NCBI RefSeq assembly: GCF_008033135.1
Contig: NZ_CP041335.1
Span: 2,361,925 to 2,425,924, forward strand
Reading direction: 5' to 3'
Length of the DNA: 64,000 nt
From: Chitinolyticbacter meiyuanensis
GTDB taxonomy: Bacteria > Pseudomonadota > Gammaproteobacteria > Burkholderiales > Chitinibacteraceae
Both the position numbers and the translations under genes were made by a program. Positions 45,721-53,408 of this stretch are shown in pieces; positions within the stretch are counted from its first letter, which is position 1; every line of letters begins with the position of its first letter. A model generated the notes under the pieces. It was not told the DNA's origin. It searched no databases and saw nothing but the letters and a program-made list of their open reading frames with translations.

Positions 45721-47424
45721 ATGCGAGATTATGCGGTCAACCGACGAGTTGTTTTTATATCCTTTATTGCTGTCGTGATTGGGGCGATCAGCACGGTAGC
45801 AGCAAAACTCCTTTTACTGCTCATCAACCTGTTCACCAACCTGTTTTTCTACCAATCCTTCACGTTGGTCGACCACGCGCCGGTAGGCCATCATCTGGGT
45901 GCCTGGGTGATCGTTGTTCCTGCGTTGGGCGGGCTGCTCGCCGGCTTGATCGCCCGCTACGGTAGCGAAAAAATTCGCGGGCACGGCATTCCAGAAGCGA
46001 TGGAGGCCATTCTGTTCGGCAAAAGCCGCATGTCCCCCCGGGTCGCAGTGCTCAAGCCATTGTCGTCAGGCATTGTGATCGGAAGCGGTGGACCGTTTGG
46101 TGCGGAGGGGCCAATCATTATGACCGGTGGATCGCTGGGGTCTTTACTAGCCCAGTACCTCCATGTGAGCGACGGTGAGCGCAAAGCTCTGCTTGTCGCG
46201 GGCGCATGTGCAGGGATGACGGCCATCTTTGGTACGCCGATTGCCGCCATTCTGCTGGCTGTGGAGTTGCTGCTATTCGAGTTCCGCCCGCGTAGCCTTC
46301 TACCAGTCGGCATAGCTTGCTCGGTCGCCGGATTTCTTCGATTGTATTTCTTTGAGGCTGGTCCGCTCTTCCCATTGCACTCAGCCCCCAACTACACCCA
46401 TAACTTTCTGCTCTTTGCCACCGTAGGTATCGCCATAGGGCTGTTTGCAGCCTTCATCTCCAAGAGCCTGCATTGGGTCGAGGCCCTGTTCGACCACCTG
46501 CCGATTCACTGGATGTGGTGGCCTGCGCTGGGGGGGCTGGTGGTTGGCTTGGGCGGCTACATCGCCCCGGAGACCATGGGAGTCGGCTACGGTCTGATCG
46601 GGGACTTGCTGAACAACAGGTTGGACATTTCAATTGTCCTGCTTCTGGTAAGCATCAAGCTCGTCATTTGGCTGGTCGCGCTGGGCTCCGGCACTTCCGG
46701 CGGTGTACTGGCGCCGTTGCTGATTGTGGGAAGTGGCATAGGTGTATTGATCGCATCCGTGTTTCCGGAGAGCGCACCTGGCATTTGGGGCGTAGTGGGC
46801 CTGTCCAGCCTGCTCGGGAGTGTCTTGGGCACGCCACTGACTGCGATCGTGTTTGCATTTGGCCTGACACACGATACAGCTGCGCTCTTGCCAGCCCTAC
46901 TCACGACCTTTGCCGCTTGGGGTACTACTTCTATTTTGCTCCGTCGCTCCATCATGACGGCGAAGATCGCGAAGCGGGGGCTGCATGTTTATCGGGAGTA
47001 CTGCGTCAACCCACTTGAAGGCAAAACGGTCGAGAAGCTTATGAATCGGGAGACGTGCGCGCTCGATGTCGATCAAACAGTAGCCCAAGCACTCACGCTC
47101 ATACAGAAGCAGCCCCATTTACCTGCCTATCCTGTGCTCTCAAAGAACATGCTGCTCGGCACTGTCCAACCAAGCGACCTGCGCCACGCACCCGGCGGAA
47201 CACTACTCCGGCAGGTGATGAAGCAGCCACCCGACGAGCACCTCTATGCCAATCAGCCTGCACAAGCCGCAGCCATGACACTCGCACGTCAAAAGATGCT
47301 GTGGCTGCCGGTGCTTCAGTCTGAAGCAGAGCCTATCTATGTGGGGGTACTTTCTTCAATGGATCTCTTGTTGCCTACCGTGGTCACGTTTGAGCAAGAA
47401 CTGGTTTTTGAAAAACTCAGATAA
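45721..47424 (+). CDS. ClC chloride channel/antiporter with C-terminal CBS domains
   Basis: A 567-residue protein. Residues 1-420 are the ClC membrane domain with KIRGHGIPEAMEA (the GxGIP selectivity motif, His in place of the usual Ser), GSGGPFGAEGPIIMTGGSLGS (the GxEGP motif; the gating Glu is kept) and GSGTSGGVLAPLLIVGSGIG. After VYREYCVNPLEGKTVEKL two CBS-type repeats follow (LMNRETCALDVDQTV, LGTVQPSDLRH; QVMKQPPDEHLYANQP, VGVLSSMDLLLP). It starts 5 bases after the membrane-MarR gene. It probably moves chloride or another anion with proton coupling. A decayed, about 88 % identical piece lies at 58780-58977. Confidence 0.92.
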   Translation: MRDYAVNRRVVFISFIAVVIGAISTVAAKLLLLLINLFTNLFFYQSFTLVDHAPVGHHLGAWVIVVPALGGLLAGLIARYGSEKIRGHGIPEAMEAILFGKSRMSPRVAVLKPLSSGIVIGSGGPFGAEGPIIMTGGSLGSLLAQYLHVSDGERKALLVAGACAGMTAIFGTPIAAILLAVELLLFEFRPRSLLPVGIACSVAGFLRLYFFEAGPLFPLHSAPNYTHNFLLFATVGIAIGLFAAFISKSLHWVEALFDHLPIHWMWWPALGGLVVGLGGYIAPETMGVGYGLIGDLLNNRLDISIVLLLVSIKLVIWLVALGSGTSGGVLAPLLIVGSGIGVLIASVFPESAPGIWGVVGLSSLLGSVLGTPLTAIVFAFGLTHDTAALLPALLTTFAAWGTTSILLRRSIMTAKIAKRGLHVYREYCVNPLEGKTVEKLMNRETCALDVDQTVAQALTLIQKQPHLPAYPVLSKNMLLGTVQPSDLRHAPGGTLLRQVMKQPPDEHLYANQPAQAAAMTLARQKMLWLPVLQSEAEPIYVGVLSSMDLLLPTVVTFEQELVFEKLR

Positions 47425-47668
47425 CGTCGTAGCGCTACAGTTGCGGCCTTCCGATTTTCCTGTTCAGCCAGCATCAATGCGGACAGTCTGTACAAATTCC
47501 ACTTTCAAGAATCTGCGCATGCTGGACACCTAAGCCGAACCGCTAGCTGCAGCGATTCAGGCGGATGCGCATCAACCAGTCAGGAGCGACACTTTACACA
47601 CGGGAACGGGTCTGCAATTTGTCGCCCTGTGTGACCCGGAGCGAGAATTGGGTTGGACTCGCGGAGCA

Positions 47669-47694
47669 AAGAGCTGCGAAACATAGCAGCTCTT
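47669..47694 (-). terminator. Terminator of the ectoine operon
   Basis: A 9-bp stem (aagagctgc 47669-47677, gcagctctt 47686-47694) with an eight-base loop, ending in TTTGC on the minus strand, 25 bases beyond the ectD stop. The rest of the gap back to the ClC gene (47425-47668) shows nothing else. Confidence 0.5.
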
Positions 47695-47718
47695 CTTGCG
47701 ATGCAGCTTTTGTGTATA

Positions 47719-48618
47719 TCAAACGACCGTGAGCGCAACACATTGCTCCCGCGCCGCGATGTACTCCGGGCGGGGCGCCAAGCCATACTTCGGTGAACCC
47801 AGCGCATTGTCGATATGGTTGTAAACCATGAAGACGTTGCTGCGTGGCAGCGGCGAAATATTACTGTTTGAACCATGCATCGTATTGCAATCGAAGAACA
47901 CGACCGAGCCGGGTCCACCCGTTGGCATGGCAATACCAGCGCCTGCACGAGTCAAAAATTCCAGGCTCGCCGCGTCAGGTACTCCGTACTCCTGCTTCTT
48001 GAGTGATTGCTGATAGTGATCGGATGGTGTGTGCCCCGCGCATGCAATGAAGTAGCGGTGCGAGCCGGGAATCAACATCAATGGACCATTATGCGGCGTG
48101 TTCTCTGTCAGCGCGATCGCGCAGCTGACCGCACGCATGGCCGGCATGCCATCTTCCACATGCCAAGTCTCGAAGTCGGAGTGCCAAAAAAACTCACGGC
48201 CAACCAGACCCGGCTTATAGTTAATCCGTGATTGATGGATATACACCTCCCCCCCCACGATTTGCTGTGCAATGCCCAACAAGCAAGGATGCCGCGCCAA
48301 GGCACTGAACACTGCATTGCTGCGATGGACATTGAACACCGAGCGCACCGCGCCACTTCCTCGTTCCGTAATCGCTTCAGGCCGGTTCGCGCCAGCAAAA
48401 TCGTCGCGCACCCGCTGCATTTCTTCGTAAAGTGCCTGCACTTCATCCGCAGCAAACAGGTCAGGCAGAAACAAAAAGCCATCCTGCTCGAATTGATCCA
48501 GTTGTCGTGGGGACAGCGGGCCCGGGTAGGTCGGGTTAGGCACCACCGGCTCAACCCGACTCAAGATCGCGGCCTCATTGCCACGCGAGGGGTACGATTC
48601 ACTCACTTTGAACATCAT
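47719..48618 (-). CDS. ectD: Ectoine 5-hydroxylase
   Basis: A 299-residue Fe(II)/2-oxoglutarate dioxygenase converting ectoine to 5-hydroxyectoine. The iron ligands are in FFWHSDFETWHVEDGMPAMRA (H-x-D) and CNTMHGSNSNISPLPRSN (distal His and the 2-oxoglutarate Arg). SFNVHR-type residues appear as RSVFNVHRSNAVFSALARHP. The start was set at ATG 48618 (MMFKVSESYPSRG) with GGAG upstream. Last gene of ectABCD, 65 bases after ectC. Confidence 0.95.
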   Translation of the reverse strand: MMFKVSESYPSRGNEAAILSRVEPVVPNPTYPGPLSPRQLDQFEQDGFLFLPDLFAADEVQALYEEMQRVRDDFAGANRPEAITERGSGAVRSVFNVHRSNAVFSALARHPCLLGIAQQIVGGEVYIHQSRINYKPGLVGREFFWHSDFETWHVEDGMPAMRAVSCAIALTENTPHNGPLMLIPGSHRYFIACAGHTPSDHYQQSLKKQEYGVPDAASLEFLTRAGAGIAMPTGGPGSVVFFDCNTMHGSNSNISPLPRSNVFMVYNHIDNALGSPKYGLAPRPEYIAAREQCVALTVV

Positions 48619-48683
48619 TGCAGTCTCCAAGGAGGCCGCCACCATGTGGCGGCCTGGATTTAGATCACGAGAAGCGGCATGAG

Positions 48684-49079
48684 TCAGGCGGGATCGACTA
48701 GAGGCAGAGGATATGTGCCGTCTTCATCGTGAACTTCACGCCCGGTAAGCGGAGGATTGAACACGCAGACCAGACGCAGCTGGGTAGTGGCACGTAACAA
48801 ATGCTTGTCGTGTTGGTTAAGGGCATACAGCATGCCTGGCTCGATTCGGTGTTTGACGCGTGAGGGGACGAGCTCAATCTCACCTTCACCCTCGATGCAG
48901 TACACCGCTTCGAGATGATGCTGGTACCAGATCGAGGTTTCAGTCCCTGCAAAGATCAGCGTTTCATGCATGGAGAAACCCATGCCGTCTTCAGCCAGCA
49001 AAAGACGGCGACTGGCCCACGTCTTGGCGACCACGTCGCGATCAGTGTCGATAATCTGGTTCAGATGGCGCACGATCAT
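48684..49079 (-). CDS. ectC: L-ectoine synthase
   Basis: A 131-residue cupin enzyme closing N-gamma-acetyl-diaminobutyrate to ectoine. Motifs: MIVRHLNQIIDTDRDVVAK at the start, GMGFSMHETLIFAGTETSIWYQHHLEAVYCIEGEGEIE in the cupin core (metal ligands Glu/Tyr/His), and LLRATTQLRLVCVFNPPLTGREVHDEDG. Length is typical. The ATG overlaps the ectB stop (ATGA) and is preceded by GAGGAAG within ectB. Confidence 0.97.
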   Translation of the reverse strand: MIVRHLNQIIDTDRDVVAKTWASRRLLLAEDGMGFSMHETLIFAGTETSIWYQHHLEAVYCIEGEGEIELVPSRVKHRIEPGMLYALNQHDKHLLRATTQLRLVCVFNPPLTGREVHDEDGTYPLPLVDPA

Positions 49080-50350
49080 GCGGAAACTTCCTCTTTGATG
49101 GGTTCAAGTACACGTCGCGTGAGGGTTTCAAGAAGCTTGAGGCCTTGCTCAAGCTCCTCGAGTGGGATGGTCAGCGGCGGCAGCAACTTGAGCACCTCGT
49201 CGAAAGCACCGCAGCCTTCGATGATGAGTCCTTCATCGAAGGCTGCTTGCGCGACCTGTGCGGCCTGCCTCGGGTCCTGGAACACCAGCCCTTGCATCAA
49301 GCCCACGCCGCGGCGCGATAACTTTTGCGGGAATTCACGCACCAAGGGTTCAAGCCGACTGCTGACCAATCGCGCCTTGGCTTCAATTGCCTGCTGGAAT
49401 CGACGATCGCGCCAAAACGTATTTAAGGCAGCCGTTGCGGTGACGAAGGCCAAGTTGTTGCCCCGGAACGTGCCGTTGTGCTGCGATGGCTTCCAAATGT
49501 CGAGCTCGGGCTTCAGCAGAACCAGCGCCATGGGCAAACCCAGACCCGACAACGATTTGGACAATGTGATGATGTCCGGCACGATGCCGGCGCGTTCGAA
49601 ACTGAAAAAACTGCCGGTGCGGCCACAACCCGCCTGGATGTCGTCCACGACGAGCAGGATGTCATGCTCCCGGCAGAGCTTGGCTATCGCTTGCAACCAT
49701 TCGCTGCTGGCGACGTTCACACCACCTTCGCCCTGCACAGTCTCCAGCAGCACTGCCGCTGGCATATCAAGGCCACTGGATGGATCTTCGATCATCTGCC
49801 TGAGCAGCTTGGCGGTATCGATGCCTGAACCCAGATAACCGTCAAAGGGCATGAAGGTGACGTGGCTGCCAGGGGGCACCCCACCTGCTTCACGAAACTT
49901 GTTGTTCGCAGTGCAAGCCAGTGCGCCTTGTGTCATGCCGTGAAAGCCGTGGGTAAACGCCACGATCCGGGTACGACCGGTGACATTGCGAGCCAGCTTG
50001 ATGGCCGCCTCCATTGCATTGGTCCCGGTGGGACCGGTGAACTGCAGTTTGTAGCGCAGGCCACGTGGTTCCAGGATGCATTCGTCAAAGGCTTGGAGGA
50101 ATGCCGCTTTTGCAGTGCTGGCCATATCCAGGCCATGGACCAGGCCATCGTGGGTCAGGTATTCAATGGCAGCCGCCTTGAGGTCCGGGTGATTGTGGCC
50201 ATAGTTCAAAGTGCCAGCGCCAGCGAAGAAGTCGAGATAGTGCCTCCCCGATTCATCGGTCATTTGGGCGCCACGCGCGGTGGTAAAGATGGTGGGAAAG
50301 GCACGAATGTACCCTCGCACCTCGGATTCGAGGCGTTTGAAGATTTCCAT
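49076..50350 (-). CDS. ectB: Diaminobutyrate-2-oxoglutarate transaminase
   Basis: A 424-residue PLP-dependent class III aminotransferase making L-2,4-diaminobutyrate from aspartate semialdehyde. Visible: RLESEVRGYIRAFPTIF, the FAGAGTLNYGHNHP segment, FTGPTGTNAMEAAIKLARNVTGR, and the PLP lysine in PDIITLSKSLSGLGLPMALVLLKPELD. VVDDIQAGCGRTGSFFSFE is the Asp that contacts the pyridine nitrogen. RBS CGGAG precedes the ATG. It follows ectA by 23 bases. Confidence 0.96.
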   Translation of the reverse strand: MEIFKRLESEVRGYIRAFPTIFTTARGAQMTDESGRHYLDFFAGAGTLNYGHNHPDLKAAAIEYLTHDGLVHGLDMASTAKAAFLQAFDECILEPRGLRYKLQFTGPTGTNAMEAAIKLARNVTGRTRIVAFTHGFHGMTQGALACTANNKFREAGGVPPGSHVTFMPFDGYLGSGIDTAKLLRQMIEDPSSGLDMPAAVLLETVQGEGGVNVASSEWLQAIAKLCREHDILLVVDDIQAGCGRTGSFFSFERAGIVPDIITLSKSLSGLGLPMALVLLKPELDIWKPSQHNGTFRGNNLAFVTATAALNTFWRDRRFQQAIEAKARLVSSRLEPLVREFPQKLSRRGVGLMQGLVFQDPRQAAQVAQAAFDEGLIIEGCGAFDEVLKLLPPLTIPLEELEQGLKLLETLTRRVLEPIKEEVSA

Positions 50351-50373
50351 AGGTAACTCCGGGGATGGGCTGA

Positions 50374-50886
50374 TCAGGCTGCCGGGGTAAGCGGCCCCAA
50401 ACGATAGAGCGTTTCCGGTGGATGTCCTGACTCCGGAAATAGCGAACCTGACAATTCGGAAACCGGCTCGATGCCGATCTCCAGCTGTCTGGCAAGCGCT
50501 CGGAATACGGCCAAGGAAGCTGTATTACTTGGCGTAATCGTGGTTTCCAGCCAGCGCAGGTTTTGCCCGCGGCCTACCAAATGCCGCAGCATGGCAAGCG
50601 CCAAGCCATCTCCTCGCCAAGCAGACGACACGGCGAGCTGCCAGATGAACAGTGTTCTCGGCTGACGGGGATGGAGATAAGCGCTCAGATAACCCGCCAA
50701 GCCATTCTCACCTTCGGCGACGACGCAAGTTGGCGCGTGATGCATGGCTTGTATCAGATAGGCGTAGACCGAATTCAGGTCTAAGGGAGGGCAACTCGCA
50801 ATCAGCTGGTGGATGGCAATGCCATCCTCAAGGTTGGGAGATCGAAGGCGGATGCTGCGACGACTTCGGGTTTCGATGACGGTCAA
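50374..50886 (-). CDS. ectA: L-2,4-diaminobutyrate acetyltransferase
   Basis: A 170-residue GNAT enzyme acetylating diaminobutyrate at the gamma amino group. The family start is SIRLRSPNLEDGIAIHQLIASCPPLDLNSVYAYLI; the acetyl-CoA loop is VSSAWRGDGLALAMLRHLV; LETTITPSNTASLAVFRALAR is characteristic of EctA. The start is a TTG (50886) with AAGGAG six bases upstream. No ATG lies nearby, and the longer frame is not conserved. First gene of ectABCD. Confidence 0.92.
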   Translation of the reverse strand: MTVIETRSRRSIRLRSPNLEDGIAIHQLIASCPPLDLNSVYAYLIQAMHHAPTCVVAEGENGLAGYLSAYLHPRQPRTLFIWQLAVSSAWRGDGLALAMLRHLVGRGQNLRWLETTITPSNTASLAVFRALARQLEIGIEPVSELSGSLFPESGHPPETLYRLGPLTPAA

Positions 50887-50977
50887 TGAACACTCCTTGT
50901 TCGTCTTGGTTGAGGTTGCCGCGATGCGACAGGAGTGGGTCCGGATCCGCCGCCTCAGCGTTGGATGCACCTTTTTT

Positions 50978-51016
50978 ATCCTAGTCATCGATATACATTT
51001 GTGCAAATATATCGAT
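50978..51016 (-). promoter_or_regulatory. ectABCD promoter overlapped by a long near-palindrome
   Basis: On the minus strand TTGCAC (plus 51001-51006) is followed after exactly 17 bases by TAGGAT (plus 50978-50983), a good sigma-70 promoter about 85 bases ahead of ectA. Overlying it is an inverted repeat with ATCGATATA (50987-50995) and TATATCGAT (51008-51016) as perfect outer arms and ATTTG-TG-CAAAT within. In methylotrophs the MarR-type EctR represses ect from a pseudopalindrome overlapping the promoter, so this is a good operator candidate. No ectR lies next to ectA. Confidence 0.65.
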
Positions 51017-51182
51017 CGCACAAGCGCCGAACCATCGAACTGATCGCGCTCAAGCCCAGTCAAATCGCGCCCTAAAACAGGGTAGCCCCGCCGCAATATC
51101 GCCTCACAACGTGCAGCCCTTCTGTATCGCCCCTCCGCGGCAGGCCTAGCTCCGTTTTCTGTGGCGCCTACCTGGAGGCACC

Positions 51183-52343
51183 ATGTCCAATTTTGTCGCC
51201 TGGCTTCAGTCCATCTACCGCACGGAGGCCTGGGTGTATCCGCTGTTTGCCGTCGTGCTGATAACAATGCTGGTTCATGCGGCCACGCGTGTCGTGATGA
51301 AGCGGCTGGCCGTCCGGCTGGCACGGACCAGGACATTCTGGGACGACGCCCTCATCCTTGCCGCCCAAGGGCCGGCCGCAGTCTTGACATGGGTGCTTGG
51401 TCTTTCCATTGCATGCGAGTTGGTGGCGCCCCACGCACGATCAGATGTGTTCGATTACATCGACCCTGCACGGCGACTCGCAATCATTGCGCTGCTGACG
51501 TGGTTTCTGGTCAATCTGATCAACCGTTCTGCAGAAGCCTTAACTGCAGGGGATCAGGACAGAACACCCGTTGATGTGACGACGGCGACAGCCATCAGTC
51601 GGCTGCTGAAGATGTCGGTGTGGGTTACCGCTGCGTTGGTGGCGCTGCAATCGTTGGGGATATCGATTTCCGGCGTACTGGCCTTCGGCGGCGTCGGTGG
51701 TATCGCCGTTGGCTTCGCAGCCAAGGATTTACTGGCCAATTTCTTTGGTGGCTTGATGATCTATCTTGATCGCCCGTTTGCCGTTGGCGATTGGGTACGC
51801 TCCCCCGATCGAAATATCGAAGGGACGGTGGAACATATTGGTTGGCGCTTGACGACGATCCGGACCTTCGACAAGCGCCCGCTCTACGTGCCGAACTCTG
51901 CTTTCGCCACGATCTCTGTGGAAAACCCTTCACGGATGAGCCACCGACGCATCCATGAAACGATTGGTCTGCGCCGCGAAGATGCCCGTTTGCTACCGGA
52001 CGTCCTGGCAGCAGTTCAAGGCATGCTGCAGCAGCATACCCAGATCGATGCAAATCAGACGTTAATGGTGCATTTCGATCGTTTTGGCGACTCTTCGCTC
52101 GACTTCTTCGTCTACTGCTTTACCAAGACCACCGTATGGACCGAATACCACCAAGTGAAACAGGATGTCTTGCTCAACATTGTCGAGATCGTGCATGCGC
52201 ATGGTGCAGCAATTGCTTACCCAGTACGTCGGCTATCAACAGAGCTGCGTGCGGATAGTTCGCTCGACGCAAGAGTGGGTCAGTGCTCGCCGATGAAGGA
52301 CACCCACCAAGCGGATCGCGCTATCACCCTAAGTCGCAACTGA
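51183..52343 (+). CDS. MscS family mechanosensitive channel
   Basis: A 386-residue inner-membrane channel. About four hydrophobic segments occupy residues 1-190; the pore-lining TM3 and beta domain follow as GVLAFGGVGGIAVGFAAKDLLANFFGGLMIYLDRPFAVGDWV (key parts). The C-terminal alpha/beta domain includes TTIRTFDKRPLYVPNSAFATISVENPSRM. It opens at low osmolarity to release small solutes. The gene is divergent from ectABCD and shares its intergenic region, with GGAGG before the ATG. Its likely job beside ect genes is release of compatible solute on hypoosmotic shock (inference). Confidence 0.92.
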   Translation: MSNFVAWLQSIYRTEAWVYPLFAVVLITMLVHAATRVVMKRLAVRLARTRTFWDDALILAAQGPAAVLTWVLGLSIACELVAPHARSDVFDYIDPARRLAIIALLTWFLVNLINRSAEALTAGDQDRTPVDVTTATAISRLLKMSVWVTAALVALQSLGISISGVLAFGGVGGIAVGFAAKDLLANFFGGLMIYLDRPFAVGDWVRSPDRNIEGTVEHIGWRLTTIRTFDKRPLYVPNSAFATISVENPSRMSHRRIHETIGLRREDARLLPDVLAAVQGMLQQHTQIDANQTLMVHFDRFGDSSLDFFVYCFTKTTVWTEYHQVKQDVLLNIVEIVHAHGAAIAYPVRRLSTELRADSSLDARVGQCSPMKDTHQADRAITLSRN

Positions 52344-52404
52344 AGTTCCTTCTGTTTCCGGACATCCCATGGCATGCAACCGCTGTATTGCAAACCGCAC
52401 CATT

Positions 52405-52690
52405 GATCTTATGTGCAGTTCCTCATGCCGCATCAGCAGGCGTCGATAGCCTGATTAAACCTCACGGCGGAATTCTCGGATGGCTGCGGACTTGTGGCCC
52501 TAGAGCGAGAGGGTAGCGAACCCGGCGCTGCAGTTGGCATTCGATCCTGGGAATGTGTTGTATTACAGCAGTGGAGAAGATGCCCCGGTGGCCAGCTCTG
52601 CATAGAAGGCGTGGGTGGAACAAATCAAGAAGAACAGCACACCAATGTCGCGCTTACTAAATCAAGATTGCAACGCTGGTTGCATAACCT
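52405..52690 (+). pseudogene. Decayed copy of the isomerase/epimerase-like gene (3' half)
   Basis: Plus-strand fragments match the gene at 41101-41985: LIKPHGGI (about 52452), LQLAFDPGNVLYYSSGEDAP (about 52529-52588), then a jump straight to CIEGVGGTNQEEQHTNVALT (about 52599) and RLQRWLH. The metal-binding middle segment is deleted and frames shift, so it cannot make a working protein. Nucleotide similarity to the intact copy looks like about two thirds, so it is a diverged relative and not a fresh duplicate. The remainder of the gap after mscS shows nothing. Confidence 0.75.
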
Positions 52691-52697
52691 GCTCGCT

Positions 52698-53336
52698 CTA
52701 CATGAAATACGGCTTGTCCCCGTCGCTGCCGGGTTTGCTCATACCCAGGCTTTCGCCGACGTGTCGCTTGGGCGACTGGATGATCTGGGTAATCAAATCC
52801 CCCACGCTTTTGCGCGAGACGACGGTGCCTTTGAATGGCTCTTCCTTCACCGTCAGCTCGTAGCTGACCTCGTCCTCGTCCGTCAGCCACGCGGGACGCA
52901 CGATGGTGTAGGCCAATCCCGAGGTTTCGATCAGATCAGCCGCACGGCGATACGGCTTCAGGTCATCGCCGATGGTGGCATTGTTCCATTCGCCAAATTT
53001 GCCTGGCACTTCGTCGTAGATGCCGAGCGAGAGCACGAAAATCAGGCGCCTCACGCCCTTGGCCTGCATGGCCGTGATGATGGCGTGCGCCTGCTTGTCC
53101 AGGTCGTCGCCCGACAGGTTGGCATAGACGATGTCCTGCCCGTTCATGAGCGACTTGAGCAACTTGGCATCCAGGACATTGCCAATCACGACCTTGGCAT
53201 TTGCGGGCTCCTGACCGGTGAGTTTGCGGGGATTGCGAAGCAGCAAGGTCTGGCTGATGTGCCGGTCATGCGCCAGTTCCTGGATCACCCACTGGGCGAT
53301 CTGGCCGCTGGCACCGAGGATGAGAACATTGGTCAT
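52698..53336 (-). CDS. NmrA-like NAD(P)-binding protein
   Basis: A protein of 212 residues with a Rossmann start MTNVLILGASGQIAQWVIQEL, then LLRNPRKLTGQ, DIVYANLSGDDLDKQAHAII, RLIFVLSLGIYDEVPGKF and YTIVRPAWLTDEDEVSY. This is the atypical SDR pattern of NmrA/quinone-reductase-like proteins that often respond to redox or electrophile stress. The substrate is unknown. It is third in a minus-strand cluster behind two dienelactone-hydrolase-like genes and divergent LysR control. Ribosome site weak. Confidence 0.82.
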   Translation of the reverse strand: MTNVLILGASGQIAQWVIQELAHDRHISQTLLLRNPRKLTGQEPANAKVVIGNVLDAKLLKSLMNGQDIVYANLSGDDLDKQAHAIITAMQAKGVRRLIFVLSLGIYDEVPGKFGEWNNATIGDDLKPYRRAADLIETSGLAYTIVRPAWLTDEDEVSYELTVKEEPFKGTVVSRKSVGDLITQIIQSPKRHVGESLGMSKPGSDGDKPYFM

Positions 53337-53358
53337 ATTGGATGTTTTCCAAAATCAC

Positions 53359-53380
53359 AGCGGGCACCTCGGTGCCCGCT
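53359..53380 (-). terminator. Hairpin between the hydrolase and NmrA-like genes
   Basis: A 9-bp stem agcgggcac / gtgcccgct (53359-53367, 53372-53380) with a four-base loop lies between the two genes, followed by TGTGATTTTGG on the minus strand. It may attenuate or partly uncouple expression of the NmrA-like gene. Confidence 0.4.
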
Positions 53381-53408
53381 GGGTATGAGGCGGAATGCGG
53401 TGGAAGGA

